Below are positions 56,201-64,000 of a stretch of DNA of 64,000 bases, piece after piece. The notes under the pieces were generated by a model. It did no database searches. It was given only the letters and a program-made list of their open reading frames with translations, and had not been told where the DNA came from. The position numbers and the translations under genes were made by a program. Source of the DNA: Methanobrevibacter sp. (lineage in GTDB: Archaea > Methanobacteriota > Methanobacteria > Methanobacteriales > Methanobacteriaceae); contig JAFQXD010000056.1 of the NCBI GenBank assembly GCA_017407115.1, forward strand, positions 1 through 64,000. The letters run 5' to 3'. The stretch's first letter is position 1. The number at the start of each line of letters is the position of its first letter.

Positions 56201-59200
56201 GTAATCATGATTATGGCTTCGGCTACTAATACTAATCCTAATCCTATACCTAATGCCATAGTAGCAAATGCTTTTAGATTGCTTCTTAAATCTTCCATAC
56301 TTTCCATGAACCCTCCATATTTGCTTAATGTTTGGTGGAGAACTATAATTGGTACTAATAAAGCAATGACTGTTGGGGCAATTAATTTCAATCCTTCAAT
56401 ACCTTTTTTAATGTGAGGTTCTAATTGTTTGAATACCCAACCAGTAGCAGACAATGCCCCCATTGGTACTTGTAACATGATTATTGCTTCGCTAACTAAT
56501 AGCATTGCAGCTGCAATTCCTACTGCTGCTCTTGCATATGTTGTAGCATCTTCTTTGATTTTGCCCCATGTAGCAGACTTCCATGAACCTTTTCCTTTTT
56601 CACCATTTATTCCACCAGTAGATGTGCTTCCACCCATCTTTTCACTGGCTTCTTCTGCTTCTTTTTTGAGATTTCTCCAATCAGTAATCCTATCTTTCAA
56701 GGTTTTACCTAATGTTTTAAGAACTCCACGAACTGATTTAAATTTCAAAGCTAATATGCCAACACCAGTTACAATTCCACCAATAGTAAGAGCAAAATTA
56801 CCAAGGTCGGATTGGGTGAGCCAACTTAATCCATTAATTGCCCATTTACCTAATTCTTGCAAGTATCCGATAAGTGTTTTGACAGATGGAGTAATCCAAG
56901 TTACAAACCTTCCTATTGCTCCAAAAAGAGTATCCGCTTCTGGAGTAATCATAAAGTCAGTCCAAGCTTGTTTTAATTGACCCACTAAAGCATAAGCCCC
57001 CGCCCAAACATCTCCTTCATTAAATTTCCTCCAATTTTCAGCTACTTCTTCAGTAATAAGGTTATAATCCATCATATACTGATTAAGTTTATCTTGATCT
57101 ACCCCTTGTTTTTGCAATGCTAATGCGTGAGCTAAAGAATGACTAACTCCATTATTTAATGTTTCATCGTATTTTTCCAATGCTTTTTCTGCATAATAAC
57201 TTCCAACTCTTACTTGTGAATAATAATCATTAGCTTTTAATTGAGCATCAGCAGTAGTATTACCTAACTTCATATAAGCTTCTGCTAATTGAGTAGTATG
57301 ATGAGTATCAATTCTTGACCGGAACTCTTGTAATCTTTCAGATTTTACTTTAGCTAATTCTGTTGCTTTTTGTATATTGTACAGATTTGCTTGAGCAGTT
57401 TTCTGATCTTCAAGTAATCCATTTTGTTCTCTGAGTAAATCACTGTAATTTTTATTATTTGCTTTTCTTTCTTCAATTCTTTTATTAACATCATCTAATG
57501 CTTTTGAATTAGACTCTATGGCGGATTGAGCATCTTTAATTAAAGTTTCCCCATTATCCACTACATTGTAAAATCCTTCAACATTCTTTTTAACTTTATC
57601 AGTCCAAGCAACAACACTCGCTAACCAACCTATTAATGCAATAGAAATTACACCAAGAATTGCAGTACGAAGAACTTTCCAAGAAGTAGCAGTTTTAAGA
57701 ATCGCTTTACTATTGGAAAGCTGAGCTAATTCATTATACTTCATATTAGTGGTTAAACCAGCTAATCTTTGAGCAAAGGTTAATTCTTTATCACTTAATT
57801 CAGAAGTTCTTTTCAATAATTTCAAAGTAGCCATTGCATCTTTATCTTTAGTAATTACTCCTTCTTTAGTAATTGTAGATACTTCTTTAAGATTGACTTT
57901 TATACTACCCAATCCTTCTGCATACATTTTAGCTACTTTCTTCCCTTCGGTCATTTTAATGATATGATTATCAAGAGCTTTCCCCAAACCATTCTCAGCT
58001 ACTATGTTTTGTTCTAAACCAAGCAATCTACCAGTTAATGATTTTACGAAACCAGTATTTGCAACAGTAGATGCTTCTGTTCCACTAATGTTTGCTAATA
58101 AGGTTTTCCAAAATCCATGTACTGCAACTTCTGCTTTATCTAATTGAAGTACAGTTGAAGCTAATGATTTGCTCCAACCTAATGTAGCAATATCTAATAC
58201 TCCCATATCCTTAGCTAATACCATGTATGCACTGCTTAATCCAAGTATTGCTCCTGTAATTCCTGTAACTGTTACAGTTGTTTTACCAAAACTTCCAAGT
58301 CCTTCAAACCCTTGTTTAAGACTATCAACTGTTCCCAGAAGAGTATTAAATGCTCCAATAATTAAAGGTTCACTATGTGAAGCAATTTCCGCTCCTAACT
58401 CACTAAACCTTGATTGAGTAATAGTTAAAATATCATTTAAACTTGTAGCTTTACCAGCAAAAACGTCCCAATGTCTTTCTTTACCGGCTTTTTCTAAAGC
58501 TTCCATTAAATTAAGAACATCACTGGTATCTCCATTCCAACCATATTTCTCTTTCAAGTCATCTTTACCTACACCAGTTTCACGACTTAACCTCATAAAC
58601 TCTCCTTGCAGAATATCTTTAACCGCAAGACTTGCTTCTTCAGTAGTACGACCTGCTCTAATATATTCAGATTGAACCATAGCAATAACATCTAATGATT
58701 TTGCCATTTCCTGAGCATTCAAGTTAAACTCTAAACCAATACTTGCTCCAGTTTCACCAAGACTATATTTATTAATTTTTTGGAATTTTCTTGCTGTTTC
58801 ATCTAATGCTTTATTATACGCATTAATTCCACTTGTATTTACTTTAGCATTTTGTTCAAGTAATGATTCCATCTCGTTTTTAGCAACATAGGTTTCTTTT
58901 GCTGATTCTACTAATTCAAATGCAAAGTTCCATATTGCCATTCCTCCCATCATGCGAAGAATGGTTTTCATTGAGATGATTACGCTTCTTGCTTTTTGCA
59001 ATCCACGGTATAAGTTATTAACATATTTTTCTTGGTTGTTCATGGTGGTGCCGAACTCTCTTAAAGAGTTTTTGCTTTTGTTAATTTCAGAATTAACTTT
59101 ATCAAATTTGGTTGGTTCTGCCATGTTTAATTTTCTGATTTCAGTTGTAGCAGTAGCACCTAATTTTTCTAAGTCCGCTGTGAGTTTTTTAGTTTCTTTA

Positions 59201-62200
59201 TCATAAGTTTCTTCACTTATTGTACCTTGAACTAACTCTTCACCAAGAACTCTAAACTTATCTTGTAATATTGTTGCTTGTTCAGAAAGACCTGCTAAAG
59301 ATTCTCTGTTTTTCTCACTAATGCTTGAGAAATGTTGTAATACTTGAGATAATTCCTCTATTTTTGTTGGAGTAAATCTTTCATTGGCTTCTGCCATACT
59401 TGTTAATGCTTTCACTGCTTGTTCAGATTTACCAACAAAACCACTTAAACTATCATTATTTGATTTAATAGCAGTTGCTAATCCAACTAATGACTCTTTA
59501 AATGTATTTGAAGATGTTGTCGCACCAGTTAAACTTTCTTTGATTTCAGTTATCCTTGCAACATAATCACTATACCCTTCAACATTAATCCTACCTTTAC
59601 TTCCAGACAGTATTTCTCCAGTTTTAGGGTCGATATTTGTAGTGAATATTGATGGGTCGAGCATAGTATATGGTCTTTGAACCTTTTTCCAGTTAGACCT
59701 TTCAACCCATTTTTTCAATTCTTTATCCCATACTTGGAATGTATTGGATTTTTTCCAATAAGAAGTATCTGGTAATTGTGAACGTATCCAAGTATCCCAA
59801 TATCCTTTATTTGTTTTCCCTTGATTTTGCCATTTACCCATTCCACGAGATAACTCATACATTCTTTGTTGCAATGTTTCATATCTTTTAATAAACAAAT
59901 CATACTCTTTAAGATAATCATCACTTATTCCAAAGACTTCTCCATCTTCGTCTTTAAATTGGAGTTTACTCATTAATTCTTGAGTATGTTTAGCAACAGT
60001 TATGACAGTAGAGTCAAAAGTTTTTAATGCTTTTGTTGTATTGGCAATGACTTTAGACCCAGTTTCAAATCCTTCTCGGTCAAAAGAATATAATCTTAAA
60101 TCTCTTGAGGACATATTACTTCCTTTGCCCCAAAGAGCTTCGTCCATTTCTTTTAATTGCTGGAAAATATTCTTCCAATCTGTTTTAATTGAACGAGAAG
60201 TTTTTGAAGATTCATTTCTAAATCGTCTAAATTCATCTTCTATTTCATGAATAGACTCAACAGATTCTTTAACCTGTCCTTCAGGCAGTAATAGTTGCTT
60301 GTTTCTAAATGAATATAATATTCCTTTCAACACATTTTTAGTTTTATTCGCAGTGATAACTGCGGTTTGATTAAAACTTTCAAGTGTACCTTGAGCTACT
60401 TTAACTGTATTGGAAATATTTACCAATTCAAAATTCACTTTCTTCGTTTCCGTAGCAAGTTTACCTTCAGTTTCAATTGTTTTATCAGTTGTTCCAATAA
60501 ATCCATCAAGGTTAGTTACAACTTCTTTTACTGCTTGTCCTGTGGATTTAAATGCAAGAGTCCAATTATCTCCAATCCTTACACGATTAATGACTTCCAA
60601 ATCAACAACTATTTGATTAATTACTTCATCTACTTCTCTAAATGAATTTAAAATGCTTTCTGTATCTTTCCAGCTTCCTAAAAATCTAAAGTTAGTTAAA
60701 TCTGAGTATGCTCCTATAAATTTAGATAAATCTAAATTCTCTACTTGTTTACCCCATTTATAAACTTCTTTTAACCATTGGGACGGGTCAAGCTCACCAT
60801 AATATTTTAAAACATTCGCTTCGTATAATTTACGAATAGCAAGACTTCCCTGCTCAAAATACATATCCTCAAAATCAGTGGCATAACTCCTTAAAGATTT
60901 AGTAACCGCTCCTTTAAGATTATTTGCTTGTGTTACTGCTTTTTGTAATGATTTAGATAAATTATCTGTTGATTTTGAAGTAGTTTGTTCATTAGTTTCT
61001 AATTGTTTTAATTCTCCTTCCAAATCATTAACAGTGGCAGTAGTAGTAACAGTAACAGTACCCATTTTTTCAATGGACTCTGATGCTTTTTCACTAACAT
61101 CAATCAAAGGCATAATACCATTCATCAAATCAGCAAATGCTTTAACTGCTAATTTATTAGACTCCGCCCATGACTCCATGTATTGGGAACCAAATACATC
61201 AATTAGCTCATTAGTAGAAGGATAATACGCATCATAATTTTTACCACGATTAGTAATAACTCCCTTCAAGTTAGTTTTAACAATTGATTGTTCTAAAATC
61301 CTTTTAAATTCAGTAGCATCTTTTATAACTGTTCCATAACGGGTATGTAACTCTGATAAAATTTTATTTAAATCCACATAGTATGCTCCTGCACCCATAT
61401 CAGTGTTATCTTCCCACCCTTTTGCGAAATCAAGTAAACTTTTTTTCATAAGTTGATTAGAATGAGCATTAATACTCCAAGTAGGATTTTTCTGTATTCT
61501 TAACATTCCTTTTCGGATTTCTCTTTCTAAATCTTTTGCAAATTGGTCATTGTTTATTTTAAATCCTAATTGATATTTACCACTACTTATTGCTTTTCTT
61601 GCTTTATTAATAAGGGTTAATTTCTGTTCAACATCAGATACTGCTCTTGCAATATCTAATACTTCTTTTTCCGCTTCAGGTAACCTGTCAATGATATTAT
61701 ACGCCATTCTTTGGATAAGTCTTTCTTCACGAACAATAGCTTCCTCTTCTATTTCAAGCAATTTAGCAGTATTCACTGCACCATTCATTGCTTTTTCAAT
61801 TTCCTGCCAATCCTTTGGTAATTTGGAAATATCTAATCCAATAATGCTTTTGGTTTTTCCAGTGTAAGGGTCATAAAATCTTTTTCCCCCTTTTTCTGCT
61901 GTTTCAATAAGTTCTACCCCAAGGTAATCAAAAATTTTATTCATTGCTATCTGAGCTGTTTTTTTAGCTATTTGTTTGCCTTCTCTTGTATCAACATTTG
62001 AGTCATCACCTAATCTATGGTACCATGCCCCTGCATCTCCCCACATATGATCTGTTCTGAAAAAAGATTTAGAAGGAACAATTCCCTTTGACCTATATCC
62101 ATAACTCTCATCAAATAAAAAGTGTGCAAACGCTATGTCTTCACTACTAAATAAGCGAATTGCTGGATTTCTTGGTTTTATCTGCATTTCATTTAACGCT

Positions 62201-63735
62201 CTTAAAGTAGCCCCTATATAATGAGTGTCTTTTGCGTCCACACCTTTGAACCCAAAATTGTACCCCTCTTTTCTTAATACATCAAGGGCATTATATGCTT
62301 TTTGTGCTGACCCTGCAACTTTTTCATTAGCTTCCGCCATCTGGGTTAAACTATTAATAATTTCCTCGTTAGTTTGTTTGTATCTTTTACCCAATCCATT
62401 GTATCCTTTAATTAAACTGCTTAATCCTATCAGCTGGGCTTTGTATGCTTCAGTGCCTTCCGCCCATTTATTTGTTTGAGCATTGGTTTCAGCTTCCTCA
62501 TCTCCTAATTGTTTAACTGCTTCCCCAGTCTTACGAGAAACAATCTCTGTTTCGATTAATTCCTTTTTTAATTTCTTTAAATCGGCGATAAATATTTTAT
62601 CAAACCTTGCAGAGCCCCCATTAAACTCCAGAGCACTTTTTCTTGAAGCAAATAATTTTTGCAACAGCTCTACTTGATGGACGTACTTATCTAAATGAGC
62701 GTCTATATTATTAGGCAAAGTGATGTCTTTGAGAGGTAGTGATTTAAGCATAGGAATTAATTCCCCCCACGCTTTTAATCCATTCCCAAATTCATCACTA
62801 AATGGGGAATAATTTAAACGTGTTACGTCCCTATACATTGCCCTATTCATTCCTTCAAGAGCGGTTTGAATTTTTAAAGGCAATTTATCAAAGTTTTCCC
62901 ATAATTGCTGATAAGTATATTTAGTTTTCCCACTTAAGTCTAACATTGCAGTTTCTAATTCTTTTGTTGCAGTGGTTGCTTTTTCAGTAGACTCAGTTAC
63001 TTTATCCGTAGCAATTGCTGTGCCTTCTATTCCCTTTTTAATTTGCTCAATAGTATTCAAATTGTCTGTTGAAAAATAACCAAAATTCTTTTTCTCACCA
63101 AATCTTGTAATGATAGATTGAAATTTATCAGGATCTCTTGTAGGAAGCATTTTTGAACCGACAATTGGAAGAGCTGTGTAAAACAAATCATCAAATCCTT
63201 TTTTGTTTCTAACTTGGGATTTGTATTTCTTTTTTAATACATCATATATTGGTTTTATTTCTGTTTGTCCTCTGTCCCCATTTGCTTTTGCTAAATAAAG
63301 CATTTTTGCAAGGGATTTAGTAAAAGAAGCCTCCAAGTTAGGCAATCCGAATTTAGCTTGTTTTTCCATTTTTTTCATGGATTTTGTAACTTTTTCATTG
63401 GATTTCACTAATTCATTATTCTTTTTAATATTATCGTTAATGTTTTTAGTGTTTGTTTTAGATGCTTTCGCTAAATTTTTAATGCTTTCCGCTTCTTCTT
63501 TTAATCCTTTACTTGCTTGAGTAGTTGAACCGTATAATTGTTGTTGTCCTTGTTTAAGTTTATCAACGGATTTTTTAAGATTATTAATATAACTGGAAGA
63601 TGCTTCTGAACTTGTTTTCATTTGATTTTGGATTTCTTTTGTCTGTCCTTTTAATTTGTTAATTGTTTCTTCAAATTCTTTACTATCTAAAGTTATTTTT
63701 GCATCGACAGACCCTGCATTGTATCTTCCAGCCAT
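53266..63735 (-). CDS. Giant tape-measure protein with C-terminal transglutaminase-like domain
   Basis: At 3489 residues this is the length ruler of the virus tail. The N-terminal 1600 residues are mostly helical/coiled coil (GQTKEIQNQMKTSSEASSS). Residues 1600-2000 match the common phage tape-measure core (MMGGMAIWNFAFELVESAKE; LSLAVK-type ILQGEFMRLSRETGVGKDDL). From about 2385 to 2660 three related hydrophobic modules occur (ALGIGLGLVLVAEAIIMITP and variants), probably for membrane insertion. The C-terminus holds a transglutaminase-like fold: GGFNCWDGANVVIALANAFG (C3369), VPHVWARIP (H3400), GDIDATAIQGG (D3412), a full Cys-His-Asp triad. It probably opens the pseudomurein wall at DNA delivery. 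A GGAAGGAG site precedes the ATG. Confidence 0.85.
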   Translation of the reverse strand: MAGRYNAGSVDAKITLDSKEFEETINKLKGQTKEIQNQMKTSSEASSSYINNLKKSVDKLKQGQQQLYGSTTQASKGLKEEAESIKNLAKASKTNTKNINDNIKKNNELVKSNEKVTKSMKKMEKQAKFGLPNLEASFTKSLAKMLYLAKANGDRGQTEIKPIYDVLKKKYKSQVRNKKGFDDLFYTALPIVGSKMLPTRDPDKFQSIITRFGEKKNFGYFSTDNLNTIEQIKKGIEGTAIATDKVTESTEKATTATKELETAMLDLSGKTKYTYQQLWENFDKLPLKIQTALEGMNRAMYRDVTRLNYSPFSDEFGNGLKAWGELIPMLKSLPLKDITLPNNIDAHLDKYVHQVELLQKLFASRKSALEFNGGSARFDKIFIADLKKLKKELIETEIVSRKTGEAVKQLGDEEAETNAQTNKWAEGTEAYKAQLIGLSSLIKGYNGLGKRYKQTNEEIINSLTQMAEANEKVAGSAQKAYNALDVLRKEGYNFGFKGVDAKDTHYIGATLRALNEMQIKPRNPAIRLFSSEDIAFAHFLFDESYGYRSKGIVPSKSFFRTDHMWGDAGAWYHRLGDDSNVDTREGKQIAKKTAQIAMNKIFDYLGVELIETAEKGGKRFYDPYTGKTKSIIGLDISKLPKDWQEIEKAMNGAVNTAKLLEIEEEAIVREERLIQRMAYNIIDRLPEAEKEVLDIARAVSDVEQKLTLINKARKAISSGKYQLGFKINNDQFAKDLEREIRKGMLRIQKNPTWSINAHSNQLMKKSLLDFAKGWEDNTDMGAGAYYVDLNKILSELHTRYGTVIKDATEFKRILEQSIVKTNLKGVITNRGKNYDAYYPSTNELIDVFGSQYMESWAESNKLAVKAFADLMNGIMPLIDVSEKASESIEKMGTVTVTTTATVNDLEGELKQLETNEQTTSKSTDNLSKSLQKAVTQANNLKGAVTKSLRSYATDFEDMYFEQGSLAIRKLYEANVLKYYGELDPSQWLKEVYKWGKQVENLDLSKFIGAYSDLTNFRFLGSWKDTESILNSFREVDEVINQIVVDLEVINRVRIGDNWTLAFKSTGQAVKEVVTNLDGFIGTTDKTIETEGKLATETKKVNFELVNISNTVKVAQGTLESFNQTAVITANKTKNVLKGILYSFRNKQLLLPEGQVKESVESIHEIEDEFRRFRNESSKTSRSIKTDWKNIFQQLKEMDEALWGKGSNMSSRDLRLYSFDREGFETGSKVIANTTKALKTFDSTVITVAKHTQELMSKLQFKDEDGEVFGISDDYLKEYDLFIKRYETLQQRMYELSRGMGKWQNQGKTNKGYWDTWIRSQLPDTSYWKKSNTFQVWDKELKKWVERSNWKKVQRPYTMLDPSIFTTNIDPKTGEILSGSKGRINVEGYSDYVARITEIKESLTGATTSSNTFKESLVGLATAIKSNNDSLSGFVGKSEQAVKALTSMAEANERFTPTKIEELSQVLQHFSSISEKNRESLAGLSEQATILQDKFRVLGEELVQGTISEETYDKETKKLTADLEKLGATATTEIRKLNMAEPTKFDKVNSEINKSKNSLREFGTTMNNQEKYVNNLYRGLQKARSVIISMKTILRMMGGMAIWNFAFELVESAKETYVAKNEMESLLEQNAKVNTSGINAYNKALDETARKFQKINKYSLGETGASIGLEFNLNAQEMAKSLDVIAMVQSEYIRAGRTTEEASLAVKDILQGEFMRLSRETGVGKDDLKEKYGWNGDTSDVLNLMEALEKAGKERHWDVFAGKATSLNDILTITQSRFSELGAEIASHSEPLIIGAFNTLLGTVDSLKQGFEGLGSFGKTTVTVTGITGAILGLSSAYMVLAKDMGVLDIATLGWSKSLASTVLQLDKAEVAVHGFWKTLLANISGTEASTVANTGFVKSLTGRLLGLEQNIVAENGLGKALDNHIIKMTEGKKVAKMYAEGLGSIKVNLKEVSTITKEGVITKDKDAMATLKLLKRTSELSDKELTFAQRLAGLTTNMKYNELAQLSNSKAILKTATSWKVLRTAILGVISIALIGWLASVVAWTDKVKKNVEGFYNVVDNGETLIKDAQSAIESNSKALDDVNKRIEERKANNKNYSDLLREQNGLLEDQKTAQANLYNIQKATELAKVKSERLQEFRSRIDTHHTTQLAEAYMKLGNTTADAQLKANDYYSQVRVGSYYAEKALEKYDETLNNGVSHSLAHALALQKQGVDQDKLNQYMMDYNLITEEVAENWRKFNEGDVWAGAYALVGQLKQAWTDFMITPEADTLFGAIGRFVTWITPSVKTLIGYLQELGKWAINGLSWLTQSDLGNFALTIGGIVTGVGILALKFKSVRGVLKTLGKTLKDRITDWRNLKKEAEEASEKMGGSTSTGGINGEKGKGSWKSATWGKIKEDATTYARAAVGIAAAMLLVSEAIIMLQVPMGALSATGWVFKQLEPHIKKGIEGLKLIAPTVIALLVPIIVLHQTLSKYGGFMESMEDLRSNLKAFATMALGIGLGLVLVAEAIIMITPSIWALGALGNQYQGMETQVRKGTEAMKIVAESLIYLVPFIPPMVLGIALVDAMFTALPLGITALAIVAGGIALGLGLVAGAILCLEMPLWSIGKIGEDFSDLSNVEKGAEAIKVTAEAMVSLATALGAMVIVDWALIQHYIDTLVMNALGINLSSLTEEGGFFTQLNTFITDFNTKVTIDPIDTAKVESLKSASNGIAVVGEALQAVKTAIENLPPDFGSNSDSLVTGYNPETGQKTVSDTTGYFDQLKEPLKELGSFIDWFNTELEFPSEGVDTGKLDTITQSADMVTQVNNAVQKVKEAMGGIADSQWNTAQSTGGVLSAIGNYLFHWSGSDTINNGQSSGDYKSSLGSSLQEMENVVSDMFLFQSHINSMSSGGEGEGGDVSGATAMVTTIQDAISKLSTSLSEAISTFKSQGNSIGQAIGTGIKEGMGDLTSIVVTPLITALNNAKAYASTYGKGVGYNATQGYKAGLQIAQATGSEILRTLTYMDSKKQEFYDKGYALGESASRGYQDGHHMHSPGIIARSTMEELGRVESYFDEAIIELPQKAYDLGEGLSSQFTPSLSMGALSVEDMGEFQNGLDTISSMSSATTLQTTTDFNTMNTSVSSNMAQIGTSVNGAFTTIKQNTTASYTQLTNTTRNSLKNMQDQTTKNIQGIKTSWKGMQTALIQSAENIRSQTSAKIHNLESNMASFWRKVQNPANLLGGAGNPFSAQHTIQRRTNPSRLFNIGFAGGANMGISNRFKPTVSNNDPSIFEKLFRILGDDVPLYAGNGWNFNWINDIRRTLLQWHTHFGEIYDKHLRVGKFENDDFPVRGIAEIAKNYIYDAISRTHYVGYFNSRYGDDPLKAWLAGGFNCWDGANVVIALANAFGFGGGYKVHGSWDGVPHVWARIPSLGDIDATAIQGGYGFTASKVRGAGSIKTNSDGDFGTTNNYNGDINIHIHTDGKDVEIDDKKIDDETGRKIIDLLGINPSTGR

Positions 63736-63776
63736 CTTATTAAACTCCTTCCATTATTTTGATTAATATAAAAAAT

Positions 63777-63865
63777 TTAGGCACTACCTCCAAGGAAGTA
63801 AATTTGGAGGAAGTCCTAATGAAATACAAAAATCGCATCTAACTCCTTTGAAGGTAGATGCCTAA
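63777..63865 (-). promoter_or_regulatory. Structured leader with competing hairpins before the tape-measure gene
   Basis: A 13-bp outer stem pairs 63777-63789 (TTAGGCACTACCT) with 63852-63865 (one bulged base). It competes with two local hairpins, CCTCCAA/TTGGAGG (63787-63810) and GCATCTA/TAGATGC (63835-63861). CTTCC-type sequences in the leader could also pair with the GGAAGGAG site. An attenuator-like switch is possible. Confidence 0.5.
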
Positions 63866-63916
63866 AAAAGGTAGGGTAAGGATTTGCACCTTACAAATAT
63901 AAAAGTCTATTCTACC
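63866..63916 (-). terminator. Intrinsic-type terminator upstream of the tape-measure gene
   Basis: On the minus strand GTAAGG-loop-CCTTAC (63876-63894), extended by GGTAG/CTACC (63870-63916), is followed by TTTTTT. The outer stem includes the stop codon of the upstream gene. It would limit read-through into the tape-measure gene. Confidence 0.65.
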
Positions 63917-64000
63917 TGAACATATCCTCTACTGACCTTCTACCAGTGTGAGTGTGTTTTACTTGTTTTAATTCTAACAATCTTCCCACATAATCTACTA
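63912..64000 (-). CDS. C-terminal end of a late tail-region gene (partial)
   Basis: Only the last 28 residues are in the window (VDYVGRLLELKQVKHTHTGR then RSVEDMFR). The rest lies beyond 64000. Position directly before the tape-measure gene is where tail-assembly chaperones are encoded, so that identity is possible, but the fragment alone does not show it. Confidence 0.6.
   Translation of the reverse strand, partial: VDYVGRLLELKQVKHTHTGRRSVEDMFR

Noticed and set aside
54314-62677. Numerous plus-strand frames of 60-180 codons opposite the tape-measure gene
   Set aside because: They are shadows produced by the composition of the 10.5-kb gene; none has a ribosome-binding site or domain.
63870-63946. 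tRNA-like sequence with a T-arm resembling GGTGCAAATCC on the minus strand
   Set aside because: The acceptor ends do not fully pair, the anticodon and D arms do not fold, and the 5' half is coding for the upstream gene. The paired part is better read as a terminator with a following T-run.

Overview
The window is AT-rich archaeal DNA, most likely from a Methanobrevibacter-type methanogen (Methanobacteriales). The evidence is archaeosine tRNA-guanine transglycosylase, an archaeal HMG-CoA synthase/thiolase pair, a secreted Ig-repeat adhesin-like protein, and a viral lysin with a pseudomurein-binding repeat. The species cannot be fixed from sequence alone.

Bases 1-21.4 kb are host chromosome, with nearly every gene on the minus strand. 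The first 6.7 kb is a gene graveyard. It holds one intact AAA/DUF4143 ATPase, a decayed second copy of it, and four broken copies of the 3' end of a DUF1848 gene whose intact copy lies at 6.7-7.6 kb. A HisKA_2-type sensor kinase sits among them. Next come thiolase and HMG-CoA synthase (mevalonate pathway for archaeal lipids), two tandem tRNA-Gly genes (TCC and GCC anticodons), a class I methyltransferase, tgtA, an MnmC-like methyltransferase, the adhesin-like protein, glmS, a uroporphyrinogen-III methyltransferase, purQ-purS-purC and two small unknown genes.

From about 21.5 kb to the end lies a tailed-virus provirus, cut by the right edge of the window. A tyrosine integrase comes first. It is followed by a rightward early operon (23.1-36.0 kb) of about 36 mostly tiny, overlapping genes: a P-loop helicase-like ATPase, an HNH nuclease, a DNA methyltransferase split at a G9 tract, an ERCC4-type nuclease and a run of coiled-coil genes joined by a repeated junction sequence. 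A hairpin terminator at 36.02 kb separates it from the leftward late operon. Read in the direction of transcription (right to left), the late operon holds the end of an unknown tail-region gene, a structured intergenic leader, a 3489-residue tape-measure protein, large tail and Ig-like proteins, a tail protein with a transglutaminase-like domain, several fibre genes, a PeiR-like lysin and an HNH homing endonuclease. Capsid, portal and terminase genes and the right attachment site must lie beyond 64 kb.

The most notable observations are: the split methyltransferase at G9; the junction-repeat cassette array at 30.7-33.0 kb; a zinc-ribbon domain shared by the host adhesin-like protein and a viral tail protein; an in-frame stop that cuts an Ig-like domain in two; transglutaminase-like domains in two different tail proteins; and competing RNA hairpins in front of the tape-measure gene.
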